A DNA stretch of 51,271 nucleotides from Nitratireductor aquibiodomus NL21 = JCM 21793 (GTDB lineage Bacteria > Pseudomonadota > Alphaproteobacteria > Rhizobiales > Rhizobiaceae), in the NCBI RefSeq assembly GCF_000615975.1, contig NZ_BAMP01000024.1, forward strand, positions 1 to 51,271. Direction: 5' to 3'. A model generated the notes under the pieces. It had not been told where the DNA came from and ran no database searches. It was given only the letters and a program-made list of their open reading frames with translations. The number at the start of each line of letters is the position of its first letter. The first letter of the stretch is position 1. The position numbers were made by a program, and so were the translations under genes. This document shows, in pieces, positions 18,092 to 25,767 of this stretch.

Positions 18092-18158
18092 CATTCCAAT
18101 GACCCGCCTCAACTGACGTGATGTCGCACATTCATAAATGGGAATGAAATTCTCATTC
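18092..18158. promoter_or_regulatory. Promoter region of the globin operon with two inverted repeats
   Basis: GAATGA-aattc-TCATTC (18142-18158) has perfect 6-base arms and extends to 14 of 16 paired positions. TCATTCCAATGA (18092-18103) has 5-base arms built of the same TCATT/AATGA words. Both lie upstream of the globin start at 18052. They could be sites for the adjacent NsrR-like protein or another iron or NO regulator; the sequence does not say which. Confidence 0.45.
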
Positions 18159-18253
18159 TTCTTTTCATGGAGCGGTAAATTGGAAATCCATCCTGCAAAT
18201 TGTCTTGTGGCGAAACTCATCCCGGCCTAACCCTCGCGTACAAGGAGAACACG

Positions 18254-18712
18254 ATGGACATCAAGGAAACGCCCGACATGTGGGTTTTGAGCCTGCAGCA
18301 GCGGCTAAAGATTCCAGATATCAGGAATGCAACTGCCCATTGTGCCGCCGAGATCGAGAGCTCGATCGAGAAGGAAGGGCTCACGGCTTCGGGCCCCTGG
18401 ACATTCATATCCTCGAATCTTCCGCGAGACAGCAAGACCCTGTTCGACTGGCGTATATGCAGGCCGGTGGCGAAGCCCGACCTTTACCGGGGCAAAATCC
18501 CACTGCTTCACCTGGAGCCGATCATGGTTGCGGCACGCACCCATCTGGGTTCGCTGCGAACTCTGTTCACGCAGGGCTATGCACCGCTGGTGCAGGAGAT
18601 ACACATGTCACGGCATGCGTTTTCCGGCGAAAGCCGCGAGGTTTATCATGACTGGCGTGGTCCCGGCGTGGGCTATCAGCGCATCGAAATTCAATTCGGT
18701 CTGTCGCGGTGA
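18254..18712 (+). CDS. GyrI-like / effector-binding domain protein, putative
   Basis: 152 residues, no signal peptide or membrane segment. The C-terminal part (KIPLLHLEPIMVAARTHLGSL ... SREVYHDWRGPG ... QRIEIQFGL) resembles the GyrI-like small-molecule-binding fold, with the usual E-x-Y-x-x-W and final E-I strand. The N-terminal 35 residues have no clear match. Start chosen at an ATG preceded by AAGGAGAAC. It stands alone, divergent from the globin operon. Fold call moderate, function unknown. Confidence 0.6.
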   Translation: MDIKETPDMWVLSLQQRLKIPDIRNATAHCAAEIESSIEKEGLTASGPWTFISSNLPRDSKTLFDWRICRPVAKPDLYRGKIPLLHLEPIMVAARTHLGSLRTLFTQGYAPLVQEIHMSRHAFSGESREVYHDWRGPGVGYQRIEIQFGLSR

Positions 18713-18835
18713 ACACAATGGAACAACGGTCTATCGGGCAGGCAGGAATGGCGCCTGGTCTTTCGCGTGCGGTGCCACAGACTAGATCGCCGCGCGTCCA
18801 TCCGGACGCACAAAGGACGATTTAAACTGTTGATG

Positions 18836-18885
18836 GAGCATCGGAATAAACCGAAAACCGGATCCCACTTTTCGGTCCGATGCTC
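18836..18885. repeat. Rhizobial-type palindromic intergenic repeat
   Basis: GAGCATCGGA (18836-18845) and TCCGATGCTC (18876-18885) are perfect arms. The interior holds CCGAAAACCGGATCCCACTTTTCGG, which folds further. This is the familiar rhizobial form with GAGCAT arms and an ACTTTTCGG core. It touches the stop of the small HTH gene and may serve as its terminator. The rest of 18713-18884 shows no gene. Confidence 0.82.
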
Positions 18886-19148
18886 TAGTCCGTGTGCGGC
18901 TTCCACATGGGCATTCCAAGCGCGATCGCCGAGCACGCAAAACCGATATGCGCCGGAGCGCCTTCCTGGCGGTATTTGGCAATTGTCGTTCTGGATATCT
19001 GCAATATTCTCGCCGCATGCCGCTCGCTGAAGTCGACATGCTTCAGCCACGCGCTGAACTCTTCCGCCGACATGGCAGGAAGCCGGGGTTTTCTGACGGT
19101 CTTTTCGGCATGCAGACGTTCCGGATCGTCAAAAGCGAGAATGTTCAC
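18885..19148 (-). CDS. Small helix-turn-helix protein
   Basis: 87 residues. A helix-turn-helix is visible at about residues 38-62 (FSERHAARILQISRTTIAKYRQEG), preceded by SAEEFSAWLKHV and followed by a hydrophobic tail GFACSAIALGMPMWKP. Similar short proteins are common in rhizobia as stand-alone HTH genes. It stops at the edge of the palindromic repeat. No target is evident. Confidence 0.65.
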   Translation of the reverse strand: MNILAFDDPERLHAEKTVRKPRLPAMSAEEFSAWLKHVDFSERHAARILQISRTTIAKYRQEGAPAHIGFACSAIALGMPMWKPHTD

Positions 19149-19453
19149 CCGTTCCCCACCACGAAGAAGCTTGCAATATCTATGCCGCGTTAAAGTTGAA
19201 ATGCACTACGCTGGATTGCATAATACAACCTGAGGCTACTGGCTACCCGCACCCTCAACATTTTTGTGGAATGCGATTGAGGGGAATGTTTCCGGTCGTC
19301 CGGTCCGGGCGCAGTCCCATCGCTATCCGTATGGCGATGCATCACACAACATGGCGGCTCATCACACAACCCCCCTGGCGAAAACACCCTGTACAAGGGG
19401 CGTGTCAAATTGTCTGGTGCAGTATCCGGGCCTCGGGCTTTGTCATCCTGACC
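19149..19453. other. 305-base intergenic gap with no recognised gene
   Basis: The gap lies between the HTH gene (reading left) and the end of the GntR gene (reading left). It should hold the promoter of the HTH gene on the minus strand. A 72-codon open frame on the minus strand (19190-19408) is rich in Cys, Pro and Arg, has no family resemblance and no good ribosome site, so it is not called. I see no repeat, RNA or terminator that I can support. Confidence 0.5.
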
Positions 19454-20302
19454 CTAAAGCAGCTTGTAGAACTTTTCGAATGCGAGATAGGTCGATTTGA
19501 CGTGCTGACGGGCGACCAGCTCGGCTTCCGCCGGGTTTCGAGCGGCAATCGCATCGGTGATCAGCTCGTGCTGCTGCTGAAAAAGTGCAGCCTCTTCTCG
19601 AGACACGAACTGCGCAAAACGATGCGCGAAATAGTACTGCATGTTTTTTCTGATCGAGCTCACCAGGCGTTCATTGCCGGAAGCAGCGAAGATCAGCCCG
19701 TGCAGTTCCCGATTCGATGTCAGGCGATCCGAGATATCGTCGAAATCGAGTTCCGAGCGGGCCTTTGTGGCAGCCGCGATTAAGGCGATCTCTTCTTCAC
19801 TTGCGCGAATGGCCGCCTGCGCCGTGGCGAAACCCTCCAGCGCCATACGCACTTCATAGGATTCGCGTATCTGGACGAGATCCAGTTTTCGAACCTCCCA
19901 GCCACGTTTGCGGCGGGAAAGAAGACCATCGGCCGAAAGCCGCTGCATCGCTTCGCGCACAGGCGTGCGGCTGACAGCCAGTGCGTCCCCGATCTCGGCT
20001 TCGATCAGCGGCGTACCGGTCGCCAGGGCACCGGTACGAATTGCGATCCGGAGCATTTCGTAGACGATCTCGACAAAGGGAACGGCCTGCGCACCGGTTT
20101 TCACAGGGTCGGCCTGTTGCGCCTTGTCGTGGCGCAGCTCCCCGGCGATCTGCCAGAAATCATCGCCGGCAATGACGCGCTCCTCCAGCTCACGCAACCA
20201 GGAAGGCGATGTCTGGCCGGCAGGCGCCATGCGGTCGCGCGGCAGAGGCCCATCGATGATCCAGGCTCCGTTCATGTGATGCTGCTCCCGAGACTTGCTC
20301 AT
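19454..20302 (-). CDS. GntR family regulator, FCD (FadR) subfamily, with N-terminal extension
   Basis: 282 residues from the ATG at 20302 (ATG at 20275 also possible). The winged helix is LIEAEIGDALAVSRTPVREAMQRLSADGLL and the FCD ligand domain follows (RESYEVRMALEGFATAQAAI, NRELHGLIFAASGN, EHELITDAI-like ending in ARQHVKSTY), with the metal-binding His residues. The helix-turn-helix begins only near residue 90, whereas FCD regulators usually begin it within the first 20-30. The extra N-terminal stretch has an unexplained character. It is divergent from the fumarylacetoacetase gene and probably controls it. Confidence 0.87.
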   Translation of the reverse strand: MSKSREQHHMNGAWIIDGPLPRDRMAPAGQTSPSWLRELEERVIAGDDFWQIAGELRHDKAQQADPVKTGAQAVPFVEIVYEMLRIAIRTGALATGTPLIEAEIGDALAVSRTPVREAMQRLSADGLLSRRKRGWEVRKLDLVQIRESYEVRMALEGFATAQAAIRASEEEIALIAAATKARSELDFDDISDRLTSNRELHGLIFAASGNERLVSSIRKNMQYYFAHRFAQFVSREEAALFQQQHELITDAIAARNPAEAELVARQHVKSTYLAFEKFYKLL

Positions 20303-20471
20303 ACGGCTCAAACTGCTCCTCAACCAGCCTGCGGAATCCGGCCTGCCGGTGCGGAATGAATATTCCACAAACCGTTCTGCCTTCAAACCAATATTTGCAT
20401 CCCTTGACGTATTCGGATTTGGATGCTTTTTTGTATGCAAACTTTGTAACTATTCATCGGCACAACAATCA
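20303..20471. promoter_or_regulatory. Divergent promoter region with candidate GntR operator at 20431-20440
   Basis: TTGTATGCAA (20431-20440) is a near-palindrome of the TTGTATACAA style bound by several FCD regulators. TTGACG at 20404-20409 could be a -35 element for the fumarylacetoacetase side. The assignment to the adjacent GntR protein rests on position. Confidence 0.35.
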
Positions 20472-21797
20472 ATGACTATCTGGACGCTCGACGAAACGCA
20501 TGATCCCAACGCGGAAAGCTGGATTTCCAGCGCCAATCTGGAGAGCTCGGCGTTCGGCCTGCAGAACCTGCCTTATGGTGTTGCCACAGCGGGCAATAAC
20601 GCGGAACCGGTGATCGTAGTTGCGATTGGCGACCAGGCGCTCAATCTCTCGGCCTGTGCCGCAGCGGGGCTTCTCGATGAAATCTTCGGTGTGGATGCAT
20701 GCGGCATTCTGTGCCGGGACGATCTGAACGGGCTGATGGCGCGTTCGCCGGCTGAATGGCATGCGCTGCGCCTGTGGCTGCACCGCGCGCTGCGTGCCGG
20801 CTCCGAGATGCAGTCCGGCATTGAAGGCTTCCTTTTGCCGATCGAAACCCTGCGGATGCGCCTGCCGGCGCGAATCGGCGACTACACGGATTTCTACTGC
20901 TCGGTCGAGCACGCCACCAATGTCGGCAAGGTGTTTCGTCCGGACAATCCGCTGCTTCCGAACTTCAAGAGCCTGCCGGTCGGCTATCACGGGCGCGCGT
21001 CGTCCATTATTGTGTCGGGAGCGGAGGTGCGTCGTCCCAACGGTCAGATCCGTGTGGATGGCGACATCGTGTTCGCGCCAAGCCGCATGCTCGACTACGA
21101 GCTGGAGCTGGGTGCCTTCATCGGCGGTGGCAAAAATGACGGCGGCGTGCACCGTCTGCCGGAAGCACGCGAACGGCTATTTGGCGTGTGCCTCGTCAAT
21201 GACTGGAGCGCGCGTGACATTCAGGCCTGGGAATACCAGCCGCTTGGTCCGTTCCTCTCCAAGAGCTTTGCGACGACCATCTCGCCCTGGGTGGTGACGA
21301 TGGATGCGCTGGCTCCTTTCCGGGTGGCCGCGCGCGAGAGGCTGGCCGACGATCCGGCGCTGCTCGGCTATCTTGCCGATCAGGACGAGGCCAGGGGCGG
21401 CGCTCTGACCATCGATCTGGCCGTGCGTCTTGAAAGCGCGGCGATGCGGGAGCGCGGCGATGCCCCGCTCACCGTGACACGCACCAATGCGGCGGGGCTC
21501 TACTGGACCTTCGCGCAGATGATCACCCACCACATGTCCAATGGCTGTCCGATGATGCCGGGTGATCTGATTGCCAGTGGCACGATCTCCGGTGAAACGC
21601 AGGGCTCGCAGGGCAGCCTGCTTGAGCTGACGCGTCGCGGCGCGGAGCCGCTGGATCTGGGCAATGGAGAGAGCCGCGGCTTTCTGCAGGACGGGGATGA
21701 AATCGTACTCGAAGGCCGATGCGAACGGGAGGGTTTCCGGGCAATTGGCTTTGGCGAGTGCCGTGGAGCCGTGCTCCCGGCATCTGACTGGTCGTAG
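20472..21797 (+). CDS. fahA: Fumarylacetoacetase
   Basis: 441 residues, full length for the two-domain enzyme. FAH hydrolyses fumarylacetoacetate to fumarate and acetoacetate, the last step of tyrosine/homogentisate breakdown. Active-site segments are present: IGDYTDFYCSVEHATNVG (metal Asp and catalytic His), YHGRASSIIVSG, ELEL (metal Glu pair), NDWSARDIQAWEYQPLGPFL and SGTISGETQGSQGSLLEL. ATG chosen at 20472 since FAH starts about there and the frame upstream is not FAH-like. No homogentisate dioxygenase or maleylacetoacetate isomerase is nearby; it is followed instead by an ABC importer operon, which is unusual. Confidence 0.93.
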   Translation: MTIWTLDETHDPNAESWISSANLESSAFGLQNLPYGVATAGNNAEPVIVVAIGDQALNLSACAAAGLLDEIFGVDACGILCRDDLNGLMARSPAEWHALRLWLHRALRAGSEMQSGIEGFLLPIETLRMRLPARIGDYTDFYCSVEHATNVGKVFRPDNPLLPNFKSLPVGYHGRASSIIVSGAEVRRPNGQIRVDGDIVFAPSRMLDYELELGAFIGGGKNDGGVHRLPEARERLFGVCLVNDWSARDIQAWEYQPLGPFLSKSFATTISPWVVTMDALAPFRVAARERLADDPALLGYLADQDEARGGALTIDLAVRLESAAMRERGDAPLTVTRTNAAGLYWTFAQMITHHMSNGCPMMPGDLIASGTISGETQGSQGSLLELTRRGAEPLDLGNGESRGFLQDGDEIVLEGRCEREGFRAIGFGECRGAVLPASDWS

Positions 21798-21816
21798 GCA
21801 AAACAGGGAGGACCGA

Positions 21817-22845
21817 ATGTTTAACGACTGCAAGACAATGGCACAGAAGGCATCGCGCTGGATGCGCCATATGGGCGTGGCGGCTGCCGCGCTCGCAATC
21901 ACCGGCGGGGTCGCCATGGCCCAGGAGCTGAAGCAGGTCACGGTGGTTCTGCCGGGCTCTTCCGCAATGGCCTGGTATCCGATGATCGTCGCGCAGCAGC
22001 GCGGGTTCTTCAAGGAAGAAGGCCTTGAAGTCACGATCAAGAGCCTGGATGGATCGGGCGCCGTTCTTCAGGCTATGGAAGCCGGCCGTGCCGAGTTCGG
22101 CGCGCCTGGACCGGGCCCGGTGCTCAATGCCGTTGCGCGCGGCGCTGACGTAAAATTCTTCTACAATCTGTTCTCGCGCGGCCTGTTCGTGCTTGCCGGT
22201 GACCGCAATGACGGCATCGAAAGCGCAGAAGGCCTGCGTGGAAAGCAGATTGGCGTCTCAACGGCTGACGGCGCCGAGGTTTCGTTCGCCCGCAGCGCGC
22301 TTGCATCCGTGGGTGTCGAGCCGGACGAATACAAATTCGTCACCATCGGCCAGGAAGGCATGGCCGTAACGGCGTTCGATCGCGACACGATCCACGCATT
22401 TGCGGCATCCTTCACCGGTATCGCGGTGTTGAAGGACCGTGGTGTTGACGTGGTCGACCTCACGCCTGAGGGCCTCGACCTTTTCGGCAATGGTCTGGCT
22501 GTTCGTGGCGAGATCTACCGTGACAACCCGGAGATGGTGGCCGGCTTCGCAAAAGCGATCCACAAGGCAACCAAATGGGGCATGGAAAACCCGGAAGGCG
22601 TTCTCGAAGACGGCGAGACCTACAATCCGCAGGAAGTCGAACGTCGTGAATATGCGCGTGCTCTTCTCGACACCGTGAACCAGCAATATGCGCCCATCGG
22701 CGACAACACGCTCGGCTACCTGCCGGAGAGCGGCTGGAACGCATGGCACAAGAGCCTGCTCGACACGGGCGAGCTTGATGCAGCGATCGAGGATCTGTCG
22801 GTCGTCTACACCAACGAGTTCGTCGAAAATCTGGAGGCCAAGTGA
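21817..22845 (+). CDS. NitT/TauT-type ABC transporter substrate-binding protein
   Basis: 342 residues with a signal peptide ending near GVAMA. The pattern AWYPMIVAQQRGFFKEEGLEVTI, then GSGAVLQAMEAGRAEFG, then LRGKQIGVSTADG is diagnostic of the nitrate/taurine/sulfonate/pyrimidine-precursor class (SsuA/TauA/NMT1-like). ATG at 21817 has GGGAGG upstream, 19 bases after the fahA stop. The ligand is unknown; proximity to fahA suggests an aromatic or beta-diketone precursor, which is an inference. Confidence 0.9.
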   Translation: MFNDCKTMAQKASRWMRHMGVAAAALAITGGVAMAQELKQVTVVLPGSSAMAWYPMIVAQQRGFFKEEGLEVTIKSLDGSGAVLQAMEAGRAEFGAPGPGPVLNAVARGADVKFFYNLFSRGLFVLAGDRNDGIESAEGLRGKQIGVSTADGAEVSFARSALASVGVEPDEYKFVTIGQEGMAVTAFDRDTIHAFAASFTGIAVLKDRGVDVVDLTPEGLDLFGNGLAVRGEIYRDNPEMVAGFAKAIHKATKWGMENPEGVLEDGETYNPQEVERREYARALLDTVNQQYAPIGDNTLGYLPESGWNAWHKSLLDTGELDAAIEDLSVVYTNEFVENLEAK

Positions 22846-23663
22846 TGCATGATGTGCGGTCGGACGGGGACGCGATCCTTCGTCTTGATAATGTGAACAA
22901 GCATTACCGCCGCGCACGATCAGGCCAGGCTGACATCATCCATGCCGCCAAGGATGTGTCGTTTGAGCTGGAGAGGGGCCAAATGGCCTCTCTCGTCGGC
23001 GCGAGTGGGTGTGGCAAGTCGACTGTTCTGAAGATGATTGCCGGCCTGATCCCGCCGACGGGCGGAGAAATCACGCTCAGAGGCGAGGCTCTGACCGGGC
23101 CGAATGAGCATATCGGCATCATGTTCCAGCAGCCCACGCTTCTGCCCTGGCGCAGCGTGATGGAAAACGTGCTGCTTCCCATCGAAATCCGCGAGGGGCG
23201 AAAAGCAGCGAACGCTGCGCGCGAACGCGCTACGCAGCTTCTCGAGATGGCGGGGCTTGCCGAATTTGCCAGTGCGGTGCCATCGGAGCTTTCCGGCGGC
23301 ATGGCGCAGCGTGCGGCCATTTGCCGGATGCTGGTGACACAGCCGGAAATCCTTCTCCTGGACGAACCGTTCGGCGCGCTCGATGAATTTACACGTGAGC
23401 AGATGAATGTGGAGTTCGAACGGATCTGTCGCTCGCGCGAGGCCACGGCCATCATCGTTACGCACTCCATCCAGGAAGCGATCTTCCTGGCGGATTCCGT
23501 CTTCGTGATGTCGCCGCGACCGGGCCGGATCGTCAAGCGCATCGACATCGATCTGCCGCGTCCGCGTACGCCCGACATGATCACCGGCAACCGCTTCAAC
23601 GAATATGTCCGCGAAATTCACGACCTGTTGTTCGGAAGCGGAGAGGGGGCCAGCCATGACTGA
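22845..23663 (+). CDS. NitT/TauT-type ABC transporter ATP-binding protein
   Basis: 272 residues, SsuB/TauB type. Walker A is GASGCGKSTVLKM, the Q-loop is MFQQPTLLPW, the signature is LSGGMAQRAAICRML and Walker B is ILLLDEPFGALDEFTR. ATG at 22845 overlaps the binding-protein stop (TGATG); a GTG three bases upstream is an alternative. It powers the permease at 23656. Confidence 0.92.
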   Translation: MHDVRSDGDAILRLDNVNKHYRRARSGQADIIHAAKDVSFELERGQMASLVGASGCGKSTVLKMIAGLIPPTGGEITLRGEALTGPNEHIGIMFQQPTLLPWRSVMENVLLPIEIREGRKAANAARERATQLLEMAGLAEFASAVPSELSGGMAQRAAICRMLVTQPEILLLDEPFGALDEFTREQMNVEFERICRSREATAIIVTHSIQEAIFLADSVFVMSPRPGRIVKRIDIDLPRPRTPDMITGNRFNEYVREIHDLLFGSGEGASHD

Positions 23664-24489
23664 CCAGCAAACTGTCGATCCCGAGGTGCTGATCGCGCTT
23701 GCCGAAAATGAGCGCAAGACGCTGATCGAGCGCACGCCGCAATGGCTGCTCGTGCTGCTGTTCGGTGCGGCCGTTGTCACTGTGTGGCATCTGGCTGTCA
23801 CCTATAGCGGCATCTCGCAGCTGGTTCTGCCGGGGCCCTATCAGGTTCTGCAGGATCTCATCTTCACGCTCAACAACCTGTTCACTGGTGGTTATGTGGC
23901 ACATGCCACCTGGATCACGCTGGTCGAGGTTGTCTTCGGCTTCCTGCTGGCTTCGGCCATCGGTCTCACGCTCGGCATGATCATCGGCGCGACCACGTTC
24001 GGCCGCAAGGCAATCATGCCCTATGTGGTGGCGATCAACACCATGCCGAAGGTGGCCTTCGCGCCGCTGTTCGTCGCGTGGTTCGGCTTTGGCATCGAAT
24101 CGAAGATCATGATGGCCGCGTTCATCTCGTTCTTCCCCGTGACGATCAACACGGCGGCGGGTCTGGCGGCAACCGACAGCAACATGTCGATGCTGTTCAA
24201 GTCTCTTGAGGCAAACCGCTGGCAGACGCTCATCAAGCTGCAGATGCCCTATGCGACGCCCTATATTTTCGCGGGCCTCAAGCTGGCGGCGGTGTGGAGC
24301 GTGATCGGCGTTGTCGTCGGCGAATATATGGGCGGCGGCGAAGGGCTCGGCGAGCTGGTTCGTGTCGCGGCAAGCCAGCTGCGCGTTGGCCGTGTTTTCG
24401 CACAGATCCTGCTGCTCAGCCTGATGGGGCTCTCGGTGTTCGGTTTCGTGACACTGCTCGAGCGCTATTTCGTGCGCTGGAGGCGCTAG
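23656..24489 (+). CDS. NitT/TauT-type ABC transporter permease
   Basis: 277 residues with about six helices, SsuC/TauC type. VAINTMPKVAFAPLFVAWFGFG and the coupling loop MLFKSLEANRWQTLIKLQMP are characteristic. The ATG overlaps the ATPase stop by eight bases. It is the last gene of the rightward fahA operon and faces a bidirectional terminator. Confidence 0.91.
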   Translation: MTDQQTVDPEVLIALAENERKTLIERTPQWLLVLLFGAAVVTVWHLAVTYSGISQLVLPGPYQVLQDLIFTLNNLFTGGYVAHATWITLVEVVFGFLLASAIGLTLGMIIGATTFGRKAIMPYVVAINTMPKVAFAPLFVAWFGFGIESKIMMAAFISFFPVTINTAAGLAATDSNMSMLFKSLEANRWQTLIKLQMPYATPYIFAGLKLAAVWSVIGVVVGEYMGGGEGLGELVRVAASQLRVGRVFAQILLLSLMGLSVFGFVTLLERYFVRWRR

Positions 24490-24522
24490 GGTTTTTACGT
24501 CAGGTTTCGGTTCCTGAGACCG

Positions 24523-24565
24523 CCCGCATCCGTTCTATCGCGGATGCGGGTGGTTCTTCTTTGTA
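24523..24565. terminator. Bidirectional terminator between convergent operons
   Basis: CCCGCATCCG (24523-24532) pairs perfectly with CGGATGCGGG (24541-24550), 8-base loop, followed by a T-rich tract TGGTTCTTCTTT on the plus strand. It separates the rightward NitT/TauT operon from the leftward uxuA operon. Confidence 0.85.
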
Positions 24566-24606
24566 GAGAATCCGTAGCGGGCTTGCGGCGCGGGAAGCCA
24601 TCGGTG

Positions 24607-25767
24607 TCACGTCCGCACGTACTCAAGTGTCCGCATCACGCCGCGTAGCTCGGCCAGCCCCTTCAGCCTGCCAATGCCCGAATAACCCGGATTCACGCGC
24701 TTGCCGAGATCGTCCAGAATGGCGTGCCCATGGTCGGGGCGCATGGGTATCTGCCCGCCACGTCGCATCTCTTCATTCATCAGGGCAGCCACCACGGCGA
24801 TCATGTCCGTGTCGCCTTCCAGATGCTCGGCCTCATGGAAAGAGCCGCACGGCTCTCGCTTCACGTTGCGCAGATGCGCGAAGTGAATATGGGGCCCGAG
24901 AGCTTTCGCCATGGCCGGAAGGTCGTTTGCCGGGTTCGCGCCGAGCGAGCCGGTGCAGAAGGTCAGGCTGTTTGCCTCTGAGGGGACAGCCTCGAGCAAT
25001 GCCTTCAGATCCTCATGCGTTGAAACGATGCGTGGCAGGCCGAACAGCGGGAACGGAGGGTCGTCGGGATGGATCGCCATCACCACACCTTCCTCCTCCG
25101 CGACCGGCATGATTTCCCGGTGGAACTCTGCCAGATTTTCGCGCAGACCATCGGCCGAGATGTCGCGGTATGTGTCCAGCATGCGCCGGAAGCTCTCGCG
25201 GTCATAGACGAATTCGCGGGCCGGAACCCATTCGATGAGATTGCGCTCCAGCCGCGCCAGATCGCTTTCGCTCATCTTCTTCAGGCGCGCGCGCGCGGCC
25301 TCCACCCGCTCGGTCGGGTGGTCCGCCTCGGCGCCCGGACGCGCCAGGATGAAGACATCGTAGACACAGAACTCGATTGCATCGAAGCGCAGCGCCGTCC
25401 CGCCATGCGGCATCGGATAGTCGAGATCCGTGCGCGTCCAGTCGGTGATGGCCATGAAATTGTAGCAGATGGTGCGCACCCCGGCGCGGGCGACATTGCG
25501 GATCGAGGTCTTGTAATTGTCGATCAGTGCGCGAAAGTCGCCGCTGCGCGTTTTGACATGCTCATGCACGATCACGCTTTCGACGACCGACCATTCAAGG
25601 CCGGCCTGTTCGATTTCTTGCCTGCGCTTGTCGATCTCGTCCTGCGGCCAGGCGCGGCCGTCATTGAGGTGGTGCAGGGCGGTGACGATTCCTGCCGCAC
25701 CCGCCTGCCGCACATGGGCGAGCGTCACCGGATCGTCCGGACCGAACCACCGCCAGGTCTCTTTCAT
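24607..25767 (-). CDS. uxuA: Mannonate dehydratase
   Basis: 386 residues, close to the usual UxuA length. UxuA dehydrates D-mannonate to 2-keto-3-deoxygluconate in hexuronate breakdown. Strong family segments are MKETWRWFGPDDPVTL, GAAGIVTALHHLNDGRAW, YNFMAITDWTRTDL, MAIHPDDPPFPLFGLPRI, HFAHLRNVKRE and RPDHGHAILDD, which include the metal-binding His and Cys positions. ATG overlaps the uxuB stop in ATGA form. It ends the long leftward operon that begins with the binding protein at 32697. Confidence 0.95.
   Translation of the reverse strand: MKETWRWFGPDDPVTLAHVRQAGAAGIVTALHHLNDGRAWPQDEIDKRRQEIEQAGLEWSVVESVIVHEHVKTRSGDFRALIDNYKTSIRNVARAGVRTICYNFMAITDWTRTDLDYPMPHGGTALRFDAIEFCVYDVFILARPGAEADHPTERVEAARARLKKMSESDLARLERNLIEWVPAREFVYDRESFRRMLDTYRDISADGLRENLAEFHREIMPVAEEEGVVMAIHPDDPPFPLFGLPRIVSTHEDLKALLEAVPSEANSLTFCTGSLGANPANDLPAMAKALGPHIHFAHLRNVKREPCGSFHEAEHLEGDTDMIAVVAALMNEEMRRGGQIPMRPDHGHAILDDLGKRVNPGYSGIGRLKGLAELRGVMRTLEYVRT

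Noticed and set aside
18836..18885. A CRISPR repeat or IS terminal repeat
   Set aside because: Single copy here, no spacer array and no transposase; it matches the common rhizobial palindromic repeat form.
19190..19408. A 72-codon minus-strand frame in the gap before the GntR gene
   Set aside because: No family resemblance, odd composition, no clear ribosome site; the gap is better read as non-coding.
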